Shown: positions 10,709 through 21,318, counted from the stretch's first letter. The stretch is 64,000 nt of DNA from Medicago truncatula (GCF_003473485.1 NC_053046.1:31201332-31265331); one strand, 5' to 3'. Notes: generated by a model from the letters alone, not told the origin. Translations and numbers: made by a program.

Positions 10709-12355
10709 GTGGCCCGACGTAATCTTTACCAGTCTACCCGCACATACAACACTCGGGCTAATATAAAAAAGAAAATGGAAGGTCTTGAGCAAGAAAATCA
10801 GGTCCTCCGTGCCGAAGTGATATCATTGAAGACCAAGATAGAGGAATTGGAGTCCATGAAGACCAAGATGGATGAGTTGTCTGAATTGGTAAAAGTGCTA
10901 TCAACTGCACAAAATCAACCACCACCACCTCCTCCCTTCAGCACTCAGGCCGAAGCATCTTCCTCTTCTATCCCCGATTGGACAATATGTGCCGACACTC
11001 CGACATACTCTGCTCCACAACGTTCCGCGCCTTGGTTTCAACCTTTTACTGCTGGTGAAATATTCCGTCCCATTGCCTGTGAAGCTCAGATGCCTACTCA
11101 TCAGTATGTGGCTCGTGTTCCCCCTGTAAAGGTCCCTCCAGTCGCTATGACCTACTCAGCACCTGTGATGCATACTATTCCACAAAATGAAGAATCCATC
11201 TTCCATTCAGGGAACATGGAGACTTACGATGGAATGAGTAACTTACGAGAAAAGTATGATGAACTGCAACGAGACGTGAAAGCTCTCCGTGGGAAAGGAA
11301 AATTTGGAAAGACTGCTTACGATCTCTGTTTGGTGCCGAATGTTCAGATACCTCACAAATTCAAGATTCCAGATTTCGAGAAGTATAAAGGGAACTCCTG
11401 CCCTGAGGAACATCTAAAAATGTATGTGAGAAGGATGTCCGCATATGCCCAGGACGATCAGGTCCTTATTTATTACTTTCAAGAAAGTTTGGCTGGTCCC
11501 GCCTCAAAATGGTACAAAAATCTAGACAAAACGGAAATCCAAACTTTTCGTGATCTATGTGAAGCTTTTGTGGAACAGTACAATTATAATGTGGATATGG
11601 CTCCAGACAGAAGCGATCTTCAGGCTATGACCCAGGGAGACAAGGAAACATTCAAAGAGTATGCCCAGCGATGGAGAGATACCGCTGCCCAAGTCAGCCC
11701 ACGTATAGAAGAGAAGGAGATGACCAAGATCTTCTTAAAAACTCTCAATCATTTCTACTACGAGAAGATGGTCGGAAGTACGCCCAAGAACTTTGCTGAG
11801 ATGGTTGGTATGGGCGTACAGTTGGAAGAAGGAGTCCGAGAAGGACGATTAGTTAAAGATGGAGCTTCCGACAGTGGAGCCAAGAAATTTGGGAACAACT
11901 TCCCAAGAAAGAAAGCACCAGAGGTCGGTATGGTGGCCCATGGGAGGCCTCAGCAAAATTATCCAGCCTATCAGCATGTTGCTGCCATTACACCCGCTAC
12001 CAATGCTATTCAACAACCGGGTTATCAGCCGCAGTTCCAACAGTATCCTCAGCAACTGTATCAGCAACAACAACCTCGACCACAAGCTCAAAGGACCCAA
12101 TTTGACCCGATCCCCATGAAATATGCGGATTTGCTCCCAGCATTGCTAGAGAAGAATTTGGTCCAGACCAGGCCACCTCCTAAGGTGCCAGAAAGATTAC
12201 CAACATGGTATAGACCTGACAAGTTTTGTGCTTTTCATCAAGGGGCCCCAGGTCATGATACTGAATACTGCTATACTCTGAAGGCCGCAGTCCAAAAGTT
12301 AATCCGAGATAAAGATCTGTCCTTCGCCAATCCGCTACCAGATCATGGTACCTAA
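10709..12355 (+). CDS. Element B gag (548 aa)
   Basis: Structural capsid/nucleocapsid protein of an Ogre-type retrotransposon. The frame is intact from MARRNLYQ to NPLPDHGT then stop. Residues about 22-66 form a coiled coil (MEGLEQENQVLRAEV...). A Pro-rich linker follows. The retrotransposon gag core is near residues 215-340, with FEKYKGNSCPEEHLKMYV, GPASKWYKNL and FKEYAQRWRDTA. A Gln-rich segment lies near 430-455. A zinc-knuckle-like CAFHQGAPGHDTEYC is at about 507-521. The start matches that of element A's gag. The protease-region segment that follows in element A is absent, so this is gag only. An intact gag in an element without pol suggests selection for gag supply or recent activity; that is inference. 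Confidence 0.85.
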   Translation: MARRNLYQSTRTYNTRANIKKKMEGLEQENQVLRAEVISLKTKIEELESMKTKMDELSELVKVLSTAQNQPPPPPPFSTQAEASSSSIPDWTICADTPTYSAPQRSAPWFQPFTAGEIFRPIACEAQMPTHQYVARVPPVKVPPVAMTYSAPVMHTIPQNEESIFHSGNMETYDGMSNLREKYDELQRDVKALRGKGKFGKTAYDLCLVPNVQIPHKFKIPDFEKYKGNSCPEEHLKMYVRRMSAYAQDDQVLIYYFQESLAGPASKWYKNLDKTEIQTFRDLCEAFVEQYNYNVDMAPDRSDLQAMTQGDKETFKEYAQRWRDTAAQVSPRIEEKEMTKIFLKTLNHFYYEKMVGSTPKNFAEMVGMGVQLEEGVREGRLVKDGASDSGAKKFGNNFPRKKAPEVGMVAHGRPQQNYPAYQHVAAITPATNAIQQPGYQPQFQQYPQQLYQQQQPRPQAQRTQFDPIPMKYADLLPALLEKNLVQTRPPPKVPERLPTWYRPDKFCAFHQGAPGHDTEYCYTLKAAVQKLIRDKDLSFANPLPDHGT

Positions 12356-12740
12356 TATTGCCACAAAAGGATGGTTAACCGCAATCGGGTCAATGTTGAT
12401 GTCTTCTTCCATTTGTTCAATTTGTTTTAAGTGTTATGTTTGTTGTTTTGTTATCTTTCCAAAAGAGTCCTTTCGTCCCGCCCAAGACGAAAGTGAACTT
12501 ATGTAGGGCTTTTTGCTTCATGAACTGTCATCATTAATAAAAAGGTCGTTTTGATCCCGACTTTGTTTTTTATTTTATTTTGTGCTTCTTCTTGAAAAAT
12601 GGTAATACAAAAAAAAAACCAAAAAAAAGAAAAAACTTTAATCATTCTCAAATATCTGCATAATCATAGCTTGTACTTACTTGTCAAAATCAATAATCAA
12701 ATCATGCATTAATAAACCTGTTGAACATAATAACCATCTA
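12356..12740 (+). other. Intron-like spacer of element B
   Basis: Non-coding and T/A-rich. It sits where Ogre elements carry a gag-pol intron and ends just before the acidic linker remnant. It is comparable to 3090-3404 in element A. Confidence 0.5.
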
Positions 12741-13332
12741 CTCTCTCCCAAATTTGAGTTCTCTATGACCGAAGATGAAGAAGAGGAGAATGAAGAGACT
12801 CCAAACAAGATCTCTCGCCCACTGGGGCATCTTAGCCGTCAAAGCTGCAAACAAAATATAAAAGAAGATTGTCCAAAAGATTGCTTTCATTTACAAAGAC
12901 CGGCACGAAATGCTACCATTTGCACTTCATGAGTATTGTACTTCAGTACACACTTCAACAGGGGCAACCCCCTCTTTCATTAACATACATCATGAAGGCC
13001 ATACTTCCCGTGGAGGTCGAAGTCCCGACAATAGAAGTTTTGCCGAAGTCCAAGCTTGATTGAACTTAAATTGCATGACGACCTTGTACAAACATGTCAA
13101 AAGAGGTTGAAACAAACTTCCAACAAGAAGGTTCGTCCTCTTGAATTTCAAGAAGGAGACTCTGTGCCTAAAAAGGTATTATCTTTCCAACCAGACTCTA
13201 GGGGCAAGTGGACGCCTAACTATGAAGGTTCATGTGCAATGACTTTTACAACTATGGATGGTGACAAACTTGCACTTCCTATGAATGCCGGTGCAGTCAA
13301 GAAATATTATGTCAAAAAAATAAAAGCTCGAT
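12741..13332 (+). pseudogene. Element B pol scraps: acidic linker fused to integrase tail
   Basis: Begins with the pre-RT acidic linker (PKFEF..., EDEEEENEE near 12765-12800). By 12830 it is already in the late integrase: an AVKAANKNIK-like stretch, then [21 protein letters not shown], then a frameshift. The last 90 codons (13056-13332) match the integrase C-terminus of element A (KVRPLEFQEGD, RGKWTPNYEG, TTMDGDKLALP, AVKKYY). RT, both RNase H domains and the integrase catalytic core are gone. The final segment is open but cannot be active. Confidence 0.8.
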
Positions 13333-13475
13333 AAGTCGCAAACCTGAAAAAGGGGCTTAGGCAAAAATGAGCGTCTCGATAGACTGAAAACCTGAAAGGG
13401 CGGTCTAGGCAAAAATTAGAGACATGAACAAAAATGATTATCCTGATAGATTGAAAACCCAAATGGGCGATCTAT
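13331..13475 (+). other. 3' stem-loop modules M1-M3 of element B
   Basis: M1 13331-13360 has outer TAAG/CTTA and inner CCT-GAAA(A)-AGG. M2 13380-13407 has outer TAGAC/GTCTA and inner CCT-GAAA-GGG. M3 13446-13475 has outer ATAGAT/ATCTAT and inner CCC-AAAT-GGG. Each is followed by an AGGCAAAAAT-like tail. Outer and inner stems vary together between copies. Confidence 0.65.
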
Positions 13476-14037
13476 GCAAAAGTTAAGGATCAAAAGACAA
13501 ATTAACTGCATCCGGCGGAGCACAATCCACTTGGGGCATCCGGTTGTCAAAAGACCTCCGATTCGAAGCATCTGCAGATCAAAGACTCGGAACATTGGCA
13601 TTCAAAGTTGTTAGGGAGAATAGTGGTTATGGTGTTCAATGTACCATCCCATACATTTACCATTTTTCAAAATTTCCAAAAAATCTGTGGAGCCATGCCC
13701 TTAGCAGGCCACCACTCAATTCATCAAATTTGAGCTTATGCCCATTTATTCAGAACTCTCATTTATTCTATTTGCATAATTTCTTCTTTTTGATGGCAAT
13801 ACTTAAAGCAAAAATTTTCAAAAAAATACAAAAAACTTTTTTTTACATCTTTTGAAAAGTGTGAACAACAAACACACTCACTTTGAACTCATGAGTAGGT
13901 GAAGCATACATCAACATTCGCCTCGAGAACGGTTACACTCCATAAGAGAAACAGAGCTAAGCACTATGGAAATGATCTCTGCCTTGAACAAGATGTTGTC
14001 ACAGTAAAAAAAAAATATACAAAAAAATCAAAGCTCG
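13476..14037 (+). other. 3' non-coding region of element B
   Basis: No coding signal. It lies between two groups of stem-loop modules, with A- and T-rich runs near 13820-13850 and 14005-14030. Confidence 0.6.
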
Positions 14038-14182
14038 CTAAGTTGAAAACCTGAAAAGGCGGCTTAGGCAAAAATGAGCGTCCTGGTGGACTGAAAACCC
14101 GAAAGGGCGGTCCAGGCAAAAATTAGGGGCAGAAAAAAAAGAATATATTCCCGGTGGACTTAAAACCCGAAAGGGCGGTCTA
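14038..14182 (+). other. 3' stem-loop modules M4-M6 of element B
   Basis: M4 14038-14067 has outer CTAAG/CTTAG and inner CCT-GAAA-AGG. M5 14087-14114 has outer TGGAC/GTCCA and inner CCC-GAAA-GGG. M6 14155-14182 has outer TGGAC/GTCTA (one G-U pair) and inner CCC-GAAA-GGG. The set duplicates the M1-M3 group about 0.7 kb upstream. Confidence 0.65.
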
Positions 14183-14843
14183 GGCAAAAGTTAGGGATTT
14201 TCAAAAAAATAATATAAAAAAACATGACTGCTGAGGCATACCAATGGAAGGACACTCTGTGCCGGTTCACAAATGGCGACTCTTTCCATACCTTTTTATC
14301 AATAATGGGCTTATACCGTCAACGGCTCGATTTGTTCACAATAATATCATCTCCAAGGAAGTTTGCCGAGTGTTTGTACTGCGATGTCAGTCCGCCTCCC
14401 ATCTTACCTATCTTGTCTCGTCTCATCGAGTCACTTGTCACATAAAGTTTATACAGTCATGCAAGTTGTACATTCATAACATTTGTACATTCATAAAATT
14501 CATACATTCATACATTCATGTACACATCATATGCACAACATCAGTTCACACATAATTGCATCAGTCGTCCAGAATCTCAATTCGGTCGCGTCTCTTCGGT
14601 TCAGTCTTAACTTACCATTGTGTCAAGCCGCAAGTTTCTACAAATAAGCCTCTTCCATTTACCTTCTTATTGTCAAAGTGTCATCCCCGGCGTGAAGCCG
14701 TGCTAGTCATGACACTAATCAAACTTCAATTTCAATTTCAAAAAGTGTCATCCCCAGCGGTAGCTGTGCAAGTGGTGTCACCAGTCAATTTCAACTCTCA
14801 ATGGTGTCATCCTTAGTGTGACTGACCAAGTTGTCCTTTCATT
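14183..14843 (+). other. 3' non-coding region of element B before the satellite
   Basis: Non-coding. Near 14455-14540 are short CATTCATA-type repeats. Between 14680 and 14820 GTGTCATCCCC/GTGTCATCC-type phrases recur three times. No gene seen. Confidence 0.55.
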
Positions 14844-15952
14844 CTTACCTTTGTTAAGCTATCTCATCGATAGTTAGGTAAAAGTATCATTTGTCTTTGT
14901 TAAGCTATCATTTCAACGGTAGTTAGACGATGGTTTTTTCTCTCAATCTTACCTTTGTTAAGCTATCTCATCGATAGTTAGGTAAAAGTATCATTTGTCT
15001 TTGTTAAGCTATCATTTCAACGGTAGTTAGACGATGGTTTTTTCTCTCAATTTTACCTTTGTTAAGCTATCTCATCGATAGTTAGGTAAAGGTATCATTT
15101 GTCTTTGTTAAGCTATCATTTCAACGGTAGTTAGACGATGTTTTTCTTTCATTCTTACCTTTGTTAAGCTATCTCATCGATAGTTAGGTAAAAGTATCAT
15201 TTGTCTTTGTTAAGCTATCATTTCAACGATAGTTAGACGATGGTTTTTCTTTCATTCTTACCTTTGTTAAGCTATCTCATAGATAGTTAGGTAAAAGTAT
15301 CATTTGTCTTTGTTAAGCTATCATTTCAACGGTAGTTAGACGATGGTTTTTTCTCTCATTCTTACCTTTGTTAAGCTATCTCATCGATAGTTAGGTAAAA
15401 GTATCATTTGTCTTTGTTAAGCTATCATTTCAACGGTAGTTAGACGATGTTTTTCTTTCATTCTTACCTTTGTTAAGCTATCTCATCGATAGTTAGGTAA
15501 AAGTATCATTTGTCTTTGTTAAGCTATCATTTCAACGATAGTTAGACGATGGTTTTTCTTTCATTCTTACCTTTGTTAAGCTATCTCATCGATAGTTATG
15601 TAAAAGTATCATTTGTCTTTGTTAAGCTATCATTTCAACGGTAGTTAGACGATGTTTTTCTTTCATTCTTACCTTTGTTAAGCTATCTCATCGATAGTTA
15701 GGTAAAAGTATCATTTGTCTTTGTTAAGCTATCATTTCAACGGTAGTTAGACGGTGGTTTCTCTTTCATTCTTACCTTTGTTAAGCTATCTCATCGATAG
15801 TTAGGTAAAAGTATCATTTGTCTTTGTTAAGCTATCATTTCAACGATAGTTAGACGATAGTTTTCTCTCATCCTTACCTTTGTTAAGCTATTTCATCGAT
15901 AGTTAGGTAAAAGTATCAATCGTCTGTGTTAAGCTATCAATACGATAGTAGA
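14844..15952 (+). repeat. Tandem array of a 102-104-bp repeat in the retroelement 3' region
   Basis: Unit starts (CTTACCTTTGTTAAGCTATC-like) fall at 14844, 14948, 15052, 15154, 15257, 15361, 15463, 15566, 15668, 15771 and 15873, about 10.8 copies. Each unit is two diverged half-units of about 51 bp, both with TTAAGCTATC followed by GATAG or GGTAG, so each half can form a 7-pair hairpin. Unit lengths 104-102-103 repeat at 15052-15361 and 15361-15668 (phase equivalent), and the CGATAG variant recurs in the matching units, giving a higher-order repeat of about 309 bp. Tandem repeats in the 3' region of Ogre elements are known, and are a proposed source of legume satellites. Confidence 0.9.
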
Positions 15953-16197
15953 CATTCATTTTCCCCAGTGAAATTACATTCCCCTAGCGGAGTTGGACCC
16001 CTTTTCTTCAACGAATTCGGGTATCCCGTTTTTATTTCTCATTCGAGTCAAATCATCCTGCATTCATAAATTGCACCAAATGCATCCATATCATCTTAGG
16101 TCAAAAATTGTGTATTTTGTATTTAAGTCTCTTCGACTCGTCAAATCAAAGATTTCATCTTCAAATCTCCGGACGAAGAAACTTAAATAGGGGCATC
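15953..16197 (+). other. End of element B internal region with polypurine tract
   Basis: Non-coding. A purine-rich AAATAGGGG at 16185-16193 lies four bases before the 3' LTR start and is the likely plus-strand primer. Confidence 0.65.
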
Positions 16198-18392
16198 TGT
16201 CATACCCCAATTTTTGACCTAAGGTCCCACTGACAGTTGTCGTTTAATCCTGAATAGTCTTTGACTTTTCAAAAGGAAATTTCGGCAGTAAGGTATTTTA
16301 AAATACCTCATTTAGTTTGGTTTCTTAGCCCACATTTTCATTATCACTTTATTTTTATTTTTATTTTTTTTTAGTTATTTTCTTTAATTTTTTTTTTAAT
16401 AAGTCCAAAATTGTCAAAAGAGCCGTGGTCCAAAGATTCTTCACGCCACAATTCCACAATTCCAGGCAAATTTACTCAGGTCTACTCTTTCTTTCCCAAT
16501 TTACCAGAAACGTGTTTCATCCCTTTTAATTCCATTCAAGCACCATTCATTCCTATTAAACAACATTTCCTTTTGTTATCAACCTTGAGCCTTTAAATAG
16601 GAGTAAAAATCAGAGAAGAAGGGGGACACGATTCACACAACCTGAAAAGAGAAAAGAAAACCAGTAATCACAAATCATCAAAACCTCTCTCAAACCCTCA
16701 TCACACACCATCATCGAATCATCATCACAACAATTCCAACCAACACATCAATTTTCCAGCCATCAGTCACAATTCCAAAACCCACACAAAATCCTCACAA
16801 CCGATCCAACAATTTTCCAAAGCCCTCCATAAAAACCGACACAAAAACATCACAGAATACCAGCATCAAAGGAACAACGCCGTACATCAACCGAAACAGC
16901 CATCACAGAACTGACCAGAGAATCCGAATCGAAATCAAAAGGTAGTATTTCATTAACTTTTAGATCTAGGCTCGTATATTCACTGTTTGAGATTTGTGAG
17001 TTTAGAATCGAGTAGAGGAGAAGAGAACAAGTAGAAGGAACCAAAAAAATCAAAAAAATAAGTTGTTAGGGTTCCGGCGCGGTGGCGCCGCCCCACAAGC
17101 TAGCCAACCGCCACCGGAACCCGCCTTACCTCCGCCGAGGATGATGAAGATTTGCCGGAATCTTCATGTTTCAAACCCAGAACTTTGAACAAATTAGAGA
17201 GAGGAGAGAGCTTTTGTGAGAGAAGGAGAAGTAAGAGAGAGAAAGAGATGTAAAAAAAATGAAGAAAAAACCGGACACACCACATATATATGGTACTAGA
17301 CCGAGCCGGTTCAGCCTTGAACCGGCTTGAACCGGTCTAACCCAAAGATCAACCCACGAGGCCCAACAGCGCGCCTCTGTCTCCCTTTAAACCCAATTCC
17401 ATCTTTTGTTTCGTTTCTGCAACCCCCTGAACACTGCTGCACCCCCCCACCTTGTGATTGATCCCCTTTATTTTATTTCTCGCATGCATTTTATTTTTGC
17501 TTTTATTTTAGCATTGTAATTATTATTTTATATTCTCTCATGCATGTTTTATTTATAGCAAGAATATTAGAATGCAAATTAAGCTTTGATGTAAATAATT
17601 CATTTATATTCTTGTCATTTATTTTCTGCAGACCATAGCATGTATCCTAGGCTTTAATGTAAATCATGCATGTGTGCGTGTGTGGGTGTATGCTTTATTT
17701 TATGTTTCTAGCTTAGGTTACAAACGTTTTACTTTCCTTGCTCCGTTAGTTTACATTTTAGTTTAGCTTTTATTCAAAAACAACAAAAACATGCAAATAA
17801 TCAAAAATCACAAAAATATCTTCATAAACAAACCTTGATCTTAAATCAAGTGACCGTCTTTTGTTTTCATTTTCTTAATCAAACTTTAATCAATTTAATC
17901 ATATTTTGAGTCATTTTCTTTTAATATAAAAAATACAAACAAATACTCATTTGCCACTTGGCTTTTCATTTTAAAACCTTTTTTCAAAACTAATAAAAAA
18001 CACTCAACAAATCAAACGTCGTTTTCTACCCGGAACTACGAGGTTTTGATCCCTCACGGGTACGTAGGCAGAGGACCATGTCCTTCCAAATCAATAAAAT
18101 GTAGATAACTAGGTCTTTTATTCTTCCACTTTAATTCCTTCTTTTCAAAAATAATAAGCAAGTTTATAGCACATTAATTAAATAAAATCAAGAGGTTCTC
18201 GTAGAGTACTACGAATATTTAGGGTGCTAATACCTTCCCTAAATATAACCAACCCCCGAACCCTAAATCTCAATATGGGGTAGTTTGAACCTTTTTCCCC
18301 TTTTTCTTAAAAAAATTAAATGTTCAGTCGTGAAATAATTAGTGAGTCAAAAGCTAATCAAATAGCCTTGATCTCCAAAAAATGATATGACA
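16198..18392 (+). repeat. 3' LTR of element B (2195 bp)
   Basis: Begins TGTCATACCCC, the typical Ogre start, and ends ATGATATGACA. TATA-like TTTAAATA is at 16592-16599. It preserves 17123-17789, which is deleted from the 5' copy. On the - strand at about 17300-17120 there is an ATATATAT box and a CT-rich leader. The flanking CTTAT (18393-18397) may be the target-site copy; its partner is outside the window. Confidence 0.9.
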
Positions 18393-18841
18393 CTTATATT
18401 TAAAAACGGATGGAGTATGTCTTTTAAGTTATTCTCCTTCCTCCTTCAAAAAATAAAAGTTATTTAATTCTAACTTTTAGGCGTCGAATAACTTACATTT
18501 ATAAGATCTGACATCTCTCAAATTTTTACGATTAAATAACTTAAAAGACTTAATTGGTATGAAAATAATTTAAAGGACTAATTTGTTAAAATTAATTAAT
18601 TTAAAGATCTAAGTGGTAAAAAAATAAACTTAAACACTAATTAATTTAGCCATATTTTTAGAGCACCTGGACAAGAAGGTAGTATCTGATGTAATCAAGG
18701 AGAGGATTGTCTGCCATGAGATTTTCTTTTGTTTTTCTCCGGTCAACAATATTAGCCCTTCATTTGTTTAATGATAGATCAACGGGGGGCGGGGGCGTAG
18801 TAACAAGTGGCGAACGTCCTTCCTTCTCTATTGTCCTTCTA
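18393..18841. other. Flank of element B with a MITE-like end
   Basis: The first bases, CTTATATTTAAAAACGGATGGAGTA, resemble the reverse of the CTCC(C/A)TCCGTTTTTAAATATAAG terminus common in plant Stowaway-like MITEs, so element B may have landed in such a copy. The rest is AT-rich without a convincing gene; the short frame around 18707-18964 has no recognisable features. Confidence 0.3.
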
Positions 18842-18873
18842 CTAGTATATGCAACCCGTGCGGACGCACGGGT
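18842..18873 (-). mobile_element. Helitron-type 3' terminus
   Basis: On the - strand a perfect 9-pair hairpin (ACCCGTGCG...CGCACGGGT, 18873-18854) is followed by 8 bases, then CTAG at 18845-18842, then T. A GC-rich hairpin shortly before a terminal CTRR followed by host T is the diagnostic Helitron 3' end. The element body would extend to higher coordinates. I found no clear 5' TC end, so its extent is unknown. Confidence 0.6.
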
Positions 18874-19385
18874 GAAATTCTTCCTTGAGCAGCAAAAATT
18901 CAGACCAAACAATTATTTTTGCATCAAAAATAATATTTATTTGCTCAAAACCAGAAAAAACTAATACGAAATACTTCCTCACATTTTCAACCCTTTTTAA
19001 GTGTTTGGCAGCAATGCAACGAAGCTAAAATTTAACGAAGAGAAATCTTAAAGATAACAAAAAGGAAAAGAGCAGAAAAATGAAGGAAGGTTAAGTATTT
19101 ATAGACTGAACTTTATACTATGTCCGCACGGTTTATACTGTGTTCGTACTGTTACCGTTGTTGTTACCGTTACTGTTTCAGTTATCGTTAAGGTTAACGT
19201 TACTGGGGTGGTTAATTTGAATTAATTTATCTATGGCTCACAAAACAGGCTTTTTCATTCGACGCTTTAAATTGAATTCGCAAGCAAACAATAAGTACAA
19301 AAGAGAAAAATACGGTAGAAAGGAAAAAACTTTTATACAACATTAGACAACATGTTTTTGTTTAGATAAATAGCGAAGCTAAGTC
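18874..19385. other. AT-rich stretch, no gene seen
   Basis: Contains short GTTACCGTT-type repeats at 19150-19205. No coding signal. It ends with the target-site copy of the SINE (19370-19385). Confidence 0.4.
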
Positions 19386-19469
19386 TTCGTGAGCTTAACT
19401 CAGTTGGTTAAGGACAATACATAATATATGTAAGGTTCGAGGTTCAAACTCCGACTACCAAAAAAAAAA
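19386..19469 (+). mobile_element. tRNA-derived SINE
   Basis: About 84 bp with an A box (TAACTCAGTTGG, 19396-19407), a B box (GGTTCAAACTCC, 19441-19452) and a poly-A end. It is flanked by an imperfect 16-bp duplication: ATAGCGAAGCTAAGTC on the left and ATAGCAAAGACCAAGTC on the right. Too short and too altered to be a tRNA gene. Confidence 0.75.
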
Positions 19470-19544
19470 TAGCAAAGACCAAGTCCTACCAACTAAAGCC
19501 TAGCCAAAACATATAAATATAAAAACAACACTCAAAACAATACA

Positions 19545-20200
19545 CTAACTCTTCGTGGGAGAGACATGAGAAACAGATGCTCGCATCCGAACTTTAAAAA
19601 CATGACCACTCTTTTTTGGGTTAACAATCTCAAACTTGAAACAGAGAATGTCACGAACATTGATCCCATTTTCATCACAAAATTCCTTCCATCTCATTCC
19701 CAGCGCAGTTTTCCTCGAAGGTGCATCCATGTAGAACTAATATACCAACCAAGTGAGAACTGATGGCACTTAATGCATTCAGCTGAAGATAAAAGTGCAT
19801 TGTGCATCCAACCCGCAAGCCTATGCTATGATAAGTTGGAATCTGGTCAGGGTTTTCATGTTTCTTGCTATGATATATCCCAAAAAGATTATCACCATAG
19901 TAACAAAGTATAACCTTCTCGTTGCTATGAAAACCAAATACATCATGCATCTCTTTCCATCATGCATCTCTAACCATGTGGCTTTTATCTAAATAGTTCA
20001 TTATTGTCCACTCTTCACCAAGATCATCCTTGTGATCTTCCAGAAAAATTGGATTAACCACGCCAAATTCCTTAAAAAAAAAGTTTGCAATGCATAAGGT
20101 GACATAAAACCAAAACAATACTTAAAGAACAACAAATAAATACTTACCTTGCTGCCAAGATAAAGAGTAGTAAAACCACCACATGGTTGTTGTTCAAGGT
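19545..20200 (-). pseudogene. B3-domain-like gene relic
   Basis: Two exons on the - strand. The first ends WWFYYSLSWQQ near 20150, with a GTAAG donor and an AG acceptor near 20075. The second continues EFGVVNPIFLEDHKD, then EEWTIMNYLDK, a TGA where Trp is expected, then MHDVFGFHSNEKVILCYYG. A frameshift near 19735 leads to the C-terminal block LGMRWKEFCDENGINV and ILCFKF, the W-x-F-C...N...V-x-D pattern of plant B3 DNA-binding domains. Stop and frameshift make it non-functional. It lies downstream of a Helitron 3' end in the same orientation as the RPA-like relics, so gene capture is possible. Confidence 0.45.
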
Positions 20201-20272
20201 AAATCTAGTAATTCTCCATAAGCATTGTCGCTTGAACTTGTGTTGTGTGCATACCCACCAAACTACTTATAT

Positions 20273-20295
20273 AGAGAGAGAGAGAGAGAGAGAGA
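20273..20295. repeat. (AG)n microsatellite
   Basis: Perfect AG repeat of about 11 units. Confidence 0.9.
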
Positions 20296-20950
20296 AAAAC
20301 GTACATTTTTTGATTAATTTTTTTAACTATTCCCATCGTTTCCATAATAACGTAAAAATGGAGTCTAAAACACGTGGTAAGTACACAAATATGAAAAGAA
20401 AAAAAAATGGTGGAAGAAAACCTAACATAAAATAAAGTAGGAGGTGACAACACGTTGATATATTTGTTCATGTTGAGTAATAGTGTACTTTTTGTTTTAT
20501 ACAAATATAAAGTTTGATAAAACCAAGAACCAAAAATCTTAAATTGATGTTTAAAATTTTAAGACTAAATCAAATAGAGTTTACTTGATATACCCAAATT
20601 ACATGTGGATTTTAACCTCGAGGATAACCATACACACCATGTTTACTATTCAATATATTTACAATGTATGCACTATATCTTTTGTTTTTTTGTTTTGTTT
20701 ACAATCAACTATATTTACTATAATTAATATACTTACTATTTGCCATACTTATTATTTAATCCATAAACTATATTTACCATTAATTGTTTAGTATTTTTAT
20801 ATTACTAAATCAATATTAATATTACTATATTACCATTACTATAACAAAAATGAGGAATTAGACCCTGCTACTTTTTATTTAGTGGTCCACAAAAACTTAA
20901 AACTAAGTATCAAAAACATCAAATAGTACATAAAATAAAAAGAGTAATAG
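20296..20950. other. AT-rich stretch, no gene seen
   Basis: Strongly AT-rich; short ORFs here have low-complexity translations and no motif I recognise. Confidence 0.4.
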
Positions 20951-20959
20951 ATTAAAATA

Positions 20960-21309
20960 GGCTTAATTACTCTTTTGGTTTCTTAACTTATTTTTTGGTT
21001 TCGTTTTGGTTCCTTAACTATTAAAAGTTTTGTTTCGGTCCCATAACTTATTTTTGAGTTTTCTTTTGGTCCCTTAACTATTAAAAGTTTCGTTTTGGTC
21101 CCTTAACTTATTTTTTTGTTTCATTTTGATCCCTTAACTATAATACATTCATCCTAACATAAAGGACCAAAGTGGTTGACGGATGAAGAGTTAAGGGACC
21201 AAAACGAAACCAAAAAAGTAAGTTAAAGGACGAAAACGAAACTTTTAATAGTTAAGAGACCAAAACGAAACCAAAAAATAAGTCAAGGGACCAAAAGAGT
21301 AATTAAGCC
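20960..21309. mobile_element. Mutator-like foldback MITE (350 bp)
   Basis: Ends GGCTTAATTACTCTTTTGG and its inverse. The arms fold back over most of the length, with internal repeats of the CCCTTAACTATTAAAAG type. It is flanked by a perfect 9-bp target duplication ATTAAAATA (20951-20959 and 21310-21318), the size made by Mutator-type transposases. Confidence 0.85.
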
Positions 21310-21318
21310 ATTAAAATA

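Larger units (their letters stand above)
1..18392 (+). mobile_element. Ogre-like LTR retrotransposon B, non-autonomous
   Basis: The element starts left of the window (about 379 bp of its 5' LTR is missing) and ends at 18392. Its two LTRs match without indels: 1-547 with 16576-17122, and 9068-9670 with 17790-18392. I counted about 8 mismatches over about 1150 bp by eye, so the insertion is young. Internal parts in order are the PBS (9675), a leader with four hairpins, gag (10709-12355), pol scraps (12741-13332), stem-loop modules, a satellite array, a polypurine tract and the 3' LTR. RT, RNase H, protease and most of integrase are missing, so mobility would need enzymes from another Ogre. Element A sits inside the 5' LTR. 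Ogre identity rests on the TGTCATACCCC start, the Arg-type PBS, the gag type and the 3' satellite. Confidence 0.9.

Noticed and set aside
14844..15952. CRISPR-like regular repeat array
   Set aside because: Repeats are contiguous without unique spacers and lie in a plant retroelement.
19386..19469. tRNA gene
   Set aside because: A and B boxes are present but no cloverleaf is complete; poly-A end and target duplication identify a SINE.
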